Source: Planctomycetaceae bacterium (lineage in GTDB: Bacteria; Planctomycetota; Planctomycetia; Pirellulales; UBA1268). Taken from it: a DNA stretch of 14,234 bases. The position numbers and the translations under genes are program-made. The stretch covers positions 1 through 14,234 of the forward strand of contig JABHNP010000233.1 in the NCBI GenBank assembly GCA_018694455.1, given 5' to 3'. Position 1 is the stretch's first letter. Each line of letters begins with the position of its first letter. Below the pieces are notes generated by a model. It searched no databases and had not been told where the DNA came from. It was given only the letters and a program-made list of their open reading frames with translations. This document shows, one piece after another, positions 6,123-13,965 of the stretch.

Positions 6123-7582
6123 TGGCCTATCCGCGCGTCGCAAGTTTGAAGACACACGCCGAATTCACTCGCCATATGAGTGAGTTGCCACTACCACTTC
6201 CTTGCGATGACACGGTAGAGAGTGGGCCCGATTCGGTGCTCGCACAATCTATAAACACGAATACCATGCAGATTGGAAATCGATTTAGCATCTTGCCCAT
6301 GGAAGGTTGGGATGGGACACTCGATGGAAAACCGACTGAACTGACACGGCGTCGATGGCAGAACTTTGGCCGTAGTGGAGCGAAGTTGATCTGGGGTGGT
6401 GAGGCTATTGCTGTGCGACATGATGGAAGGGCTAATCCTAATCAGCTCCTCATTAACGACCGCAATCTCGCTGAGATCGAATCCTTGCGTACCGATCTTA
6501 TCACCACACATGAATCTCATTTCACAAGTTCTAGTGACCTGTTGGTCGGACTGCAGTTAACTCATTCGGGACGCTTTTCAAAACCGAATAAGAAAGATCG
6601 TTGGGAGCCACGAATTGCCCAGCGAAATGCTGTACTCGATGCCCGCCTTGGCATTACCGATGACTCAGACATGATAAGTGACGATGACCTATCACGACTG
6701 ATTGAAGAATTTATTCAAGCAGCCGTACTTTCTAAAAAAGCTGGGTTCCAATTTGTTGATATCAAACAGTGCCATGGATATCTGGGTCATGAACTCTTAA
6801 GTGCTGTTGATCGTCCTGGCAGATTTGGTGGGAGTTTTGAAAATCGAACGCGATTCCTGCGGGAGATCGTTGAGGGCATTCGAGGCTGTACGTCTGACTT
6901 TCAAATTGGAGTGCGTGTCAGCATCTTTGACTTTATTCCCTACCAACCGGGAAAGAATCGCATCGGTACCCCCGATGAAAACGGTGATTCTCGACTCACT
7001 TTCGGTGGTGACGATACCGGCAGTGGGATCGACCTCAAAGAACCATCAGCGTTTCTGACACTCCTGAAATCCCTCGGTATTCGACTCATTTGTACAACTG
7101 CCGGGAGTCCTTATTACAACCCGCACATCCTACGTCCAGCATATTTTCCACCGAGCGATGGCTATCAGCCTCCTGAAGATCCCCTCGTCAGCGTCGCACG
7201 ACAGATTTGGGCAACGGCTGAATTAAAACAGCAACACCCCGAACTAATTTTTGTGGGTTCGGGATACAGCTACTTGCAGGAATGGTTGCCTCATGTGGCT
7301 CAAGCGATTATTCGTCAGGGCGGCGTTGATTCCGTCGGACTTGGACGCATGGTGCTGTCTTACCCGGAACTTCCTGCAGACGTTCTCGCTGGAAATATGA
7401 TAGCGCGTAAAAAGGTTTGTCGTACGTTTAGCGACTGTACAACCGCACCACGACATGGATTGGTAAGTGGTTGCTATCCACTTGACCGTTTTTACAAAGA
7501 GCGTGAAGAAAATAATCTGCTGAATAGTTTGAAGCAAAGTCTGTCAGCCAGATTCACTGCGGGAACAACTCATAAAAAGTGA
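6122..7582 (+). CDS. Old Yellow Enzyme-like NADH:flavin oxidoreductase
   Basis: This 486-residue cytoplasmic protein has an FMN-binding TIM barrel covering about 50-430. Seen in order: N-R-F-S-I-L-P-M-E (53-61), G-A-K-L-I-W-G-G-E-A (86-95), Q-L-T-H-S-G-R (145-151), and C-H-G-Y-L-G-H-E-L-L (217-226) with the substrate-binding His/Tyr-type motif. G-R-F-G-G-S-F-E-N-R-x-R-F (233-245) is the most diagnostic stretch for the family. V-G-S-G-Y (378-382) and V-G-L-G-R (405-409) form the FMN phosphate site. Members reduce activated C=C bonds or, in the trimethylamine-dehydrogenase branch, demethylate amines. The tail has C433, C439 and C451, a spacing unlike the C-x2-C-x3-C-x11-C Fe-S site of FadH/TMADH relatives, and there is no C-terminal NAD(P)-binding domain. 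The ATG overlaps the lyase stop (TAATG), indicating translational coupling and a shared pathway. Confidence 0.9.
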   Translation: MAYPRVASLKTHAEFTRHMSELPLPLPCDDTVESGPDSVLAQSINTNTMQIGNRFSILPMEGWDGTLDGKPTELTRRRWQNFGRSGAKLIWGGEAIAVRHDGRANPNQLLINDRNLAEIESLRTDLITTHESHFTSSSDLLVGLQLTHSGRFSKPNKKDRWEPRIAQRNAVLDARLGITDDSDMISDDDLSRLIEEFIQAAVLSKKAGFQFVDIKQCHGYLGHELLSAVDRPGRFGGSFENRTRFLREIVEGIRGCTSDFQIGVRVSIFDFIPYQPGKNRIGTPDENGDSRLTFGGDDTGSGIDLKEPSAFLTLLKSLGIRLICTTAGSPYYNPHILRPAYFPPSDGYQPPEDPLVSVARQIWATAELKQQHPELIFVGSGYSYLQEWLPHVAQAIIRQGGVDSVGLGRMVLSYPELPADVLAGNMIARKKVCRTFSDCTTAPRHGLVSGCYPLDRFYKEREENNLLNSLKQSLSARFTAGTTHKK

Positions 7583-7917
7583 AAAGATCGATAATGGAAG
7601 GACTTTTTTATTGCTTGATCGAGTGTATAGCCATTGTTTCAACACTTGGGCCGAGTCAAAGAGCTGAATTCAAACGATGAGGAAATTTGTACGAAGAAGC
7701 GTGTCTCCTCATTCCCAACGATATGCTCACTGGCGATTCTACAACGTGCAGCTTGTTGCCACACTGGATAGTACTGCTGCCGATGGCATGCTACTGTTTA
7801 ATGGTTGGGGGATTGAAATATACCCAGTGCAAAAGCTGCCTGCTGCACGAGTAAGCTAAAAATGATGTGTAGCTAGCAGTAAGATTCCTGCCAAATTTCT
7901 TTTAAAGTAATACCGCC
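7583..7917. other. 335-base intergenic region
   Basis: The region lies between the flavin oxidoreductase and the first sulfatase on the same strand. It contains a 60-codon frame (7677-7859) with no ribosome binding site and no recognisable family, which I do not call. No convincing terminator hairpin was found, although TTTTTTA occurs at 7604-7610. The gap size suggests the sulfatase has its own promoter rather than being read with the lyase/oxidoreductase pair. Confidence 0.45.
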
Positions 7918-9468
7918 ATGAAAACCACTTCGTACATCTTTCTAATCCTACTCATTGTGTTCTTTTCGACATTAGACAACACACCATTGATAGCAACTCC
8001 GCCATCGCAGCCAAATATTATTTTATTTATTGCTGATGATGTAAGTTGGAATGACATTGGGTGTTATCAAAAAGTAAACCGTGATGAGCATATTGTTGCT
8101 CGGACTCCAAACATTGATCGACTTGCTGACAATGGACGTCGGTTTGATCTAGCGATTCTTACGGCCAGCAGCTGCTCACCGAGTCGATCGAGCATCATTA
8201 CCGGGCGTTACCCCCATAACTGCGGGCGTGCGAGCGAACTGCATCAACCAATTGCGTCTCACATTCCATGGTTTCCCCGCCTCCTCAAAGATGCTGGTTA
8301 CTACACGGCACTTGTGGGAAAGAACCATATGTCTTCCGAAAAAACCACAGACGAAAGTCCGGGGCAGCCTCCCGCGTTTGATCTTGTCAGCGGACGAAAA
8401 GTTCCAGGAAATCGAGGTGGTCATGTCGACTGGGTAAAAACGGTACGGGAGCGACCTGTCGACAAACCATTCTTTTTTTGGTTTGCACCACATGATGCCC
8501 ATCGTTCTTGGGATGGTGATACGGATTGGAACAAAGAGCGATATGGGCCACGACACCGTCATCAAGACGGCACTGTTCCAGCATTTTTAGTTGATGATAA
8601 AGCAACCCGGGAAGACCTTGCATCGTACCGGAATGAAGTTACGAGGTTTGATTTCTTTGTCGGAGAGGTGGTCAATGAATTACAAAGACAAGATATATTG
8701 AGCAATACCTTCTTGGTCGTCATGGCTGACAACGGCCGACCATTTCCACGTGCAAAAACACGTCTGCATGATTCGGGCATGAAAACTCCTTTCATCGTAC
8801 ATTGGCCGAAAGAGCTGAAAAAACCAGGCGAATCGACAGCGAGTCTTATCAGCGCGATTGATATAGCTCCCACACTTTTGTCAGCGGCACATGTTCACAT
8901 TCCTGCTACGATGCAAGGTGTTAATTTTTTGCCAATTCTTAGAGAACCGACTGCCGTTGTCCGGAAGGTCGCTTTTTCTGAACATAACTGGCATGACTAT
9001 GAGGCACATGGCCGTTCAGTAAGAACCGATGATGGATGGCTGTATATAAAAAACAATCGACCTCAACTTCCATGGCAGGGACCAGCTGACTCTGTACGAT
9101 CACCGTCTCATGTTTCCTTACAAACACTCCGCGACGCGCCTGATAATCTATCACTTGCTCAAAAAGATGTGTTTCGGGCACCACGCCCTCAAGAAGAATT
9201 ATTCTTTACACCAGATGACCCACTTCAGCTTAAAAATCTTGCCTCGATAGCAGACGACGCAAAGACACTGAAGCAGATGCAAAGGTTTTTGCAGACATGG
9301 ACAGAAGCAACATGTGACAGCATTCCGATGACTATCTCGCGCGATCAATTTGATCGTACAACAGGAAAGCCACTCCGGTCTGACTCAAAAACCAAAGATT
9401 GGTTTCGGGGTACACCTGCAGGTTGGGACCTGAAAGCAGCTCAGACTCTTGAGCATGGACCAACCTAA
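7918..9468 (+). CDS. Exported sulfatase, heparan N-sulfatase (sulfamidase)-like
   Basis: A 516-residue type I sulfatase with a signal peptide (hydrophobic about 6-18). The catalytic motif C86-S-P-S-R90 is followed by S-S-I-I-T-G-R-Y-P, so Cys86 should become formylglycine. Other active-site elements are A-D-D (39-41), G-K-N-H (134-137), F-A-P-H-D-A-H-R (189-196) and M-A-D-N-G (269-273) with K280; these supply the calcium ligands and sulfate-binding residues. H-D-A-H-R and the later H-D-S-G-M-K-T-P resemble sulfamidase (SGSH)-type enzymes rather than arylsulfatase A, whose usual G-G-I-R-V-P is absent. It probably removes sulfate from a sulfated sugar or polymer outside the cytoplasm; the actual substrate is unknown. 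It stands as a single gene after a 335-base gap and is convergent with the phosphatase gene. No sulfatase-maturing enzyme is encoded in the window. Confidence 0.92.
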   Translation: MKTTSYIFLILLIVFFSTLDNTPLIATPPSQPNIILFIADDVSWNDIGCYQKVNRDEHIVARTPNIDRLADNGRRFDLAILTASSCSPSRSSIITGRYPHNCGRASELHQPIASHIPWFPRLLKDAGYYTALVGKNHMSSEKTTDESPGQPPAFDLVSGRKVPGNRGGHVDWVKTVRERPVDKPFFFWFAPHDAHRSWDGDTDWNKERYGPRHRHQDGTVPAFLVDDKATREDLASYRNEVTRFDFFVGEVVNELQRQDILSNTFLVVMADNGRPFPRAKTRLHDSGMKTPFIVHWPKELKKPGESTASLISAIDIAPTLLSAAHVHIPATMQGVNFLPILREPTAVVRKVAFSEHNWHDYEAHGRSVRTDDGWLYIKNNRPQLPWQGPADSVRSPSHVSLQTLRDAPDNLSLAQKDVFRAPRPQEELFFTPDDPLQLKNLASIADDAKTLKQMQRFLQTWTEATCDSIPMTISRDQFDRTTGKPLRSDSKTKDWFRGTPAGWDLKAAQTLEHGPT

Positions 9469-9594
9469 TGGTTTGATACTACAAAGGTCGCACAATACTA
9501 CGGTAATACGTATAGAAGAAACCGTCTGCACCGAAATCGTAAAACAGCTTACTCAAGTCTGGACGACGCTCTCAAGCACGCTTAGGGCATTGAT

Positions 9595-10923
9595 TCAATT
9601 CCGAAGTTTTTTTCTTCCGGTCGTAAAGTCTTTCGTAATAACAGCTCGGTCGTATTCGTCACCCAGCACTGTGTAGGCCACATATGTAAGTGTTTCTCCT
9701 TCAACACTGATCACCTGATAGAACTGGGTCTGCTCACCTTTTTTGTCTCGGCTGTACCCGTCCACTTTATATCCTCTCATCTGCTCCTCATCGGTGGCGT
9801 ACTGTTTTGGTCCACTCACAGATGTGACATAGACTGTTCCAAGGTCATTGCTCGCACTGCCATCAGCAGTTCGGACGGGCACGTGTCCACGAGCGTAGGT
9901 GTGATCATGACCATTTAACACCAAATCAACACCATACTTATCGAGAAGTGGTTTCCAATAGTCACGAGCAAACTGAAAATTACGGCCCTTGGCCGGTGAA
10001 AATACCGAGTGATGGCAGGTGACTATTTTCCACTTTGCAGTCGTATTCTCTAACTGTTTTTTGAGGTACTCGGTCTGCGCTTCTAAGTCATCATTCGAGT
10101 TAAGCACAATTATTCGAATGTCCTGGTAATCAATTGTGTATACGGTTTCGTGTAATTGTGGTGACAACTCTGTTTCGACAGGGAGCGAAAATTGTGGCCG
10201 CCACTGGATAGCCAGCCTCCGCGGTGATTTTTTGCCACCAAGTGATGTGAATTCATGATTACCAACAACTGGTATCGCTGTGCATTGGCTATGCAAAAAA
10301 CCCCCTGCTTTAAACCATTGTGCCCATTCATAATCTCGGTGGGCCTGATTAATCAAGTCACCGGCATGCACAACAAATGAGGCATTCGGTGCGGTCTGGT
10401 GTGCTCGGCGAATCACACGTGACCAATGTGCGAGGACGTCATTCTGAGCATCACCGAAATAGATAAATTGTGTTGGGGCGTATTCAGCACGTGCCGTTCG
10501 AAATTGAATCCACTCTGACCAGCGCGCATCACCATCACCAACTCTATAGACGTAGACTGTATCAGGCTTGAGCTGGTCAAAGATCACACTATGGTAATGC
10601 ACAATAAGAGATGCATTGCTTTTATATAAACCTAAATCAAACGGCTCCGTGACAGCATCCTTACTCACAGACTGATCTTGAAAATTTGAATTCACAGTCG
10701 CCTCAGCAATTTGTCCAACTGCCTTTTCGATAGTAGCGTCTGTACGCCACGTCACAGCACGACTTGTGGCTGGATCACCGTTAAATGTCAGGATAATACG
10801 ATCTGGATCCTTACTTGGAATTTCCCAGTGCCGTAGTTTCTCAACGTTTTCATGCGCTGTGACGGAGCTAACTCCAAGCACAACACACAACACCAAACTT
10901 AAAAAAGGAAAACGTGCTCTCAT
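9595..10923 (-). CDS. Purple-acid-phosphatase-like metallophosphoesterase, exported
   Basis: A 442-residue protein with a signal peptide (hydrophobic about 5-20, T-A-H near 22-24). Residues about 40-145 form a fibronectin-III-like purple-acid-phosphatase N-terminal domain, with R-A-V-T-W-R (55-60), L-K-P-D-T-V-Y-V-Y-R-V-G-D (118-130) and W-S-E-W-I-Q-F-R-T (135-143). The metallophosphoesterase domain follows, with metal-site motifs in order: F-G-D-A-Q (156-160), H-A-G-D-L (186-190), G-N-H-E (221-224), C-H-H-S (303-306) and N-G-H-D-H-T-Y (337-343). This set binds a two-metal centre that hydrolyses phosphate esters. The substrate is unknown. It is unrelated to the PhoD-like enzyme in fold details, so the region encodes two different exported phosphatases. 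It is divergent from the isomerase operon with a 117-base shared promoter gap. The ATG gives an intact signal peptide. Confidence 0.92.
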   Translation of the reverse strand: MRARFPFLSLVLCVVLGVSSVTAHENVEKLRHWEIPSKDPDRIILTFNGDPATSRAVTWRTDATIEKAVGQIAEATVNSNFQDQSVSKDAVTEPFDLGLYKSNASLIVHYHSVIFDQLKPDTVYVYRVGDGDARWSEWIQFRTARAEYAPTQFIYFGDAQNDVLAHWSRVIRRAHQTAPNASFVVHAGDLINQAHRDYEWAQWFKAGGFLHSQCTAIPVVGNHEFTSLGGKKSPRRLAIQWRPQFSLPVETELSPQLHETVYTIDYQDIRIIVLNSNDDLEAQTEYLKKQLENTTAKWKIVTCHHSVFSPAKGRNFQFARDYWKPLLDKYGVDLVLNGHDHTYARGHVPVRTADGSASNDLGTVYVTSVSGPKQYATDEEQMRGYKVDGYSRDKKGEQTQFYQVISVEGETLTYVAYTVLGDEYDRAVITKDFTTGRKKLRN

Positions 10924-10964
10924 ATCAGTACCGCAGGTGTTTGAGGATCTTGTTTTGTTCGATC

Positions 10965-10974
10965 ATGATATCAT
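10965..10974. repeat. Short palindrome in the divergent promoter gap
   Basis: ATGATATCAT lies in the 117-base gap between the divergent phosphatase and isomerase genes. The position would suit a regulator of both genes, but ten bases is short and could be chance. Confidence 0.2.
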
Positions 10975-11040
10975 CGATTACGGAATGATTCATAAAATTG
11001 TACTCTGACTGGCAAATAAATACGTGCCGACACTTATAAC

Positions 11041-12000
11041 ATGGCTCACATGAACCATCTATCAAAGCGAAGAGCTTTTGTACAAGCGTGTGCTCTGACA
11101 CTGGGTTCATCAATTGTCCCCCGTCTGCATCAGAGAGCAACCGCACAAGATAGCCATGAGCATGGGCGCTCTCAGCGGTTCAGTGTTTCAACGTATTCTT
11201 TCTGGCAATTCCGCGGTCCAAAAGTCCCAATAGAAACCTGCATCGACCATGCAGCGCGCATGAACTTTGATGGGCTTGAAATACTTGAAATGCAGATGAC
11301 CGATTCCTCAAACCCATACTTACAACAATTGAAACGTCGGGCCCATTCACACGGGCTTGCACTGTGTGGATTTTCAACACATCAGGGTTTTGTCTCTCCA
11401 GATTCAACACGACGGCAGGATAATATAAAAAAAACAATCGCTTCTATTGAACAGGCTTACTGTCTTGGTATTCCAACCATGCGAATCAATACAGGACGAT
11501 GGGGTACAATAAAAAGCTTTGATACTCTTATGGCAAACCGTGGAATCGAACCGAGGCTTGAAGGATATACAGATGACGATGCGTACAAGTGGGTCATTCA
11601 ATCTATCGAAGAATGTTTACCAGTGGCCGAAAAGTGTGGGGTGGTCCTCGGACTTGAAAACCACTGGGGCCTAGGTCGCACCGCTGCTGGTGTAATCAAA
11701 ATTATTGAAGCTATCCAATCTCCGTGGCTTCAGGCCACACTTGATACCGGAAACTTTCTTGAAGACACGTATCAACAGATGGAGGCACTTGCTTCCTCTG
11801 CCTGTTTTGTGCAAGCCAAAACATATAACGGTGGGGGCACCTGGTATACGCTTGATATTGACTATGCACAGGTTGCCACGATTCTTCATGATGCAGGGTA
11901 TAGCGGCTGGGTGTCTCTTGAATTTGAAGGAAAAGATGATCCATTGATCGCAATCCCAAAAAATCTCAAACTGCTACGACATGCTTTTGACAGACAATAA
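11041..12000 (+). CDS. Sugar phosphate isomerase/epimerase-like TIM barrel with Tat signal
   Basis: A 319-residue protein of the xylose-isomerase-like (AP endonuclease 2) TIM barrel family. The N-terminus has S-K-R-R-A-F-V (8-14) and then an apolar stretch to about residue 27, a twin-arginine export signal. A second ATG at 11050 would keep it intact. Putative metal ligands are E206 in L-E-N-H-W-G, D235 in D-T-G-N-F, Q258 in V-Q-A-K-T-Y, and E294 in L-E-F-E-G. Q258 stands where many relatives have His; I recall V-Q-A-K as usual in planctomycete members, so this is probably a subfamily feature. Members isomerise or epimerise sugars or sugar-like compounds; an exported one would act in the periplasm on unphosphorylated or polymer-derived sugars. 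It begins a three-gene run with an acetyltransferase and a sulfatase, with a 24-base gap to the next gene. Confidence 0.85.
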   Translation: MAHMNHLSKRRAFVQACALTLGSSIVPRLHQRATAQDSHEHGRSQRFSVSTYSFWQFRGPKVPIETCIDHAARMNFDGLEILEMQMTDSSNPYLQQLKRRAHSHGLALCGFSTHQGFVSPDSTRRQDNIKKTIASIEQAYCLGIPTMRINTGRWGTIKSFDTLMANRGIEPRLEGYTDDDAYKWVIQSIEECLPVAEKCGVVLGLENHWGLGRTAAGVIKIIEAIQSPWLQATLDTGNFLEDTYQQMEALASSACFVQAKTYNGGGTWYTLDIDYAQVATILHDAGYSGWVSLEFEGKDDPLIAIPKNLKLLRHAFDRQ

Positions 12001-12024
12001 GCCTCTTCGACGAGCAAGCCCTTG

Positions 12025-12501
12025 ATGATGAGTACATCACAGAATAAATTTTTTGATTCATTGTCACAACCAGTTGTTCGGCGAGCGACAGCCGAAGAGA
12101 TCTGGCCACTTCGGCATGAGGTCTTACGAGCCGGTCTCTCATTTGAAACGGCGAAGTTTGATGGTGACCTCGACAACACAACTCGGCACTTTGGTACGTT
12201 TGCTGACAGAAACGTGCTATGTTGTCTTTCCCTCTTTCATTCCACGTGGGATAATTCCGATGCCTGGCAGCTACGAGGCATGGCAACGACAGCAACGCAT
12301 CAACGGCAAGGCATTGGTCAATTGCTTTTAATGTTTGCAATTGATGAGGCAAGCCAAGAAAAACCAAGCTGGCCGTTCTGGTGCAATGCACGTACGACTG
12401 CTATTGGTTTTTATGAACAGGCCGGCTGGTCAACAGCGACTGATGTATTTGATATTCCAACGGCTGGACCGCATGTCAAAATGCATTTCGTGGCACCCTG
12501 A
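12025..12501 (+). CDS. GNAT-family N-acetyltransferase
   Basis: About 158 residues, normal for a single-domain GNAT protein. ATG 12025 is chosen; ATG 12028 is equally possible, and an upstream TTG at 12022 is less likely. No Shine-Dalgarno is clear. Acetyl-CoA-binding motif A is plain at about 83-101: L-R-G-M-A-T, then H-Q-R-Q-G-I-G-Q-L-L (Q/R-x-x-G-x-G at about 93-98). The later N-A-R-x-x-A-I-G-F-Y-E-Q-A-G-W (about 121-135) is the usual GNAT beta5-alpha4 segment. It transfers an acetyl group to an amine of an unidentified small molecule or protein and has no signal peptide, so it is cytoplasmic. It lies 24 bases after the isomerase-like gene and 44 bases before the sulfatase, so co-transcription is likely although its neighbours are exported. 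Confidence 0.88.
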   Translation: MMSTSQNKFFDSLSQPVVRRATAEEIWPLRHEVLRAGLSFETAKFDGDLDNTTRHFGTFADRNVLCCLSLFHSTWDNSDAWQLRGMATTATHQRQGIGQLLLMFAIDEASQEKPSWPFWCNARTTAIGFYEQAGWSTATDVFDIPTAGPHVKMHFVAP

Positions 12502-12545
12502 ATCATCCATTCAAGAAACCTTCATCACAGTCAAGAGAAGCAACT

Positions 12546-13895
12546 ATGAAACATGTTATTGCCTATCTCCTTATTTTTTTGTGCTGCTCATGTACTGTGT
12601 CAGCCAAGCCACCAAATATTCTCATCTTTTTGGCAGATGATCTTGGGTGGGCGGACCTGGGGTTTCAGGGATCGACTGATATCCGCACACCCAACATCGA
12701 TCGGCTTGCTGCACGCAGCATTCGATTCACCGACGGACACGTGACTGCCTCGGTCTGTAGCCCATCACGAGCAGGCTTGCTCACCGGGCGCTATCAACAG
12801 CGTTTTGGTCACGAAGCCAATACACCTCCCCCAGATCAGGGCATGGATCTCAACCAGCAGACAATGGCTGATGCCATGAAAAATCGCGGGTACCGAACAG
12901 GACTCGTTGGAAAATGGCATCTTGGCAATGCAGATCGCTTTTATCCAACAGAGCGAGGATTTGATTCTTTCTATGGACTCCGTGAGGGGTCACGAAGCTA
13001 TTTCTTTAGCCCTGACCGTGAAGACAAGCCGTCCAGCACCAAACGGATTGAAAAGAATGGCGCAACGGTTGCGTTTGATGGCTATCTGACAGATGTTTTT
13101 GGACAGCAGGCGATTGAATTTCTTGAGGATGATTCCGAAAAACCTTTTTTTCTCTACCTCTCATTTACTGCACCACACGGTCCGATGCATGCAACTGAGG
13201 AAGATCTCGAGCGTTTTAAGAACATCACAGATAAAAAAAGACGTACCTACGCAGCAATGATCTGGGCAATGGACCGAGCCATTGGAAACGTCCTCGATTC
13301 ACTCGATAAATCTGGCCGAACTGACAACACCATTGTCTGGTTTCTCAGTGACAACGGAGGCGCAACCGGCAACGGTTCAATCAACCTCCCTCTTGCAGGC
13401 CATAAAGGTATTAAGTTTGAGGGTGGAATTCGTGTGCCCTTTCTCATGAGTTGGCCTGAGAGGTTCCCTGCAGGTGCAGTCTATGATGGACTAGTCTCAT
13501 CAATGGATATTTTTGCAACTTCACTCGCAGCTGCTGGCGGAAACGTCACCGATGCTCACTTGGATGGCGTTGACCTCGTACCTTTTCTTACTGGTGAAGA
13601 AACAGGACCTCCGCACCAACAACTCTTCTGGCATAAACTCTGGTTCTCAGCAATGCGAGACAACAACTGGAAGCTGATCTATGTCAAAGATTATGGCTAT
13701 GCACTTTATAACCTGACACAAGATCATGAAGAGAAACAGAATGTCGCCGCTCAGCATACACAACGTGTTGAAGCAATGAAAAACCAGATGAACATTTGGA
13801 AATCAACGATGGAACAACCCCGCTGGGATGAAGCACTTCGCTGGTTCCACGTCCACTACAAAAATCATGTCAATATTATTGAAGGTACAAACTAG
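12546..13895 (+). CDS. Exported sulfatase, arylsulfatase-type
   Basis: A 449-residue type I sulfatase. The signal peptide is hydrophobic at about 4-17 with likely cleavage at V-S-A/K (20); Cys residues at 13, 14 and 16 do not make a clean lipobox. Seen in order: P-N-I-L-I-F-L-A-D-D (23-32), the formylglycine motif C71-S-P-S-R75 with A-G-L-L-T-G-R (76-82), G-K-W-H-L-G (122-127), A-P-H-G-P (209-213), L-S-D-N-G-G (267-272) and G-H-K-G-I-K-F-E-G-G-I-R-V-P (285-298). This complete set of metal and sulfate ligands matches the arylsulfatase/N-acetylgalactosamine-6-sulfatase-like branch, unlike the sulfatase at 7918. The substrate is unknown. It is the last gene of the isomerase, acetyltransferase and sulfatase run, so sulfate removal and sugar processing may be coupled. 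It needs a maturation enzyme not present in the window. Confidence 0.94.
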   Translation: MKHVIAYLLIFLCCSCTVSAKPPNILIFLADDLGWADLGFQGSTDIRTPNIDRLAARSIRFTDGHVTASVCSPSRAGLLTGRYQQRFGHEANTPPPDQGMDLNQQTMADAMKNRGYRTGLVGKWHLGNADRFYPTERGFDSFYGLREGSRSYFFSPDREDKPSSTKRIEKNGATVAFDGYLTDVFGQQAIEFLEDDSEKPFFLYLSFTAPHGPMHATEEDLERFKNITDKKRRTYAAMIWAMDRAIGNVLDSLDKSGRTDNTIVWFLSDNGGATGNGSINLPLAGHKGIKFEGGIRVPFLMSWPERFPAGAVYDGLVSSMDIFATSLAAAGGNVTDAHLDGVDLVPFLTGEETGPPHQQLFWHKLWFSAMRDNNWKLIYVKDYGYALYNLTQDHEEKQNVAAQHTQRVEAMKNQMNIWKSTMEQPRWDEALRWFHVHYKNHVNIIEGTN

Positions 13896-13917
13896 CCAAC
13901 GGGAGAGCCACTCAAAG

Positions 13918-13944
13918 ACTCATTACAAGATAGATGAAATGAGT
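13918..13944. terminator. Inverted repeat between convergent genes, weak terminator candidate
   Basis: ACTCATT (13918-13924) pairs with AATGAGT (13938-13944) across a 13-base loop, 23 bases after the sulfatase stop and 22 bases from the stop of the minus-strand hydrolase. The position suits a two-way terminator, but the stem is short, A/T-rich and lacks a T-run on either side. Confidence 0.22.
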
Positions 13945-13965
13945 GTGGTGGCCTCCTACTAGAAA

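Noticed and set aside
7677..7859. 60-codon plus-strand frame between the flavin oxidoreductase and the sulfatase
   Set aside because: No ribosome binding site, no recognisable family and only modest length; likely chance.
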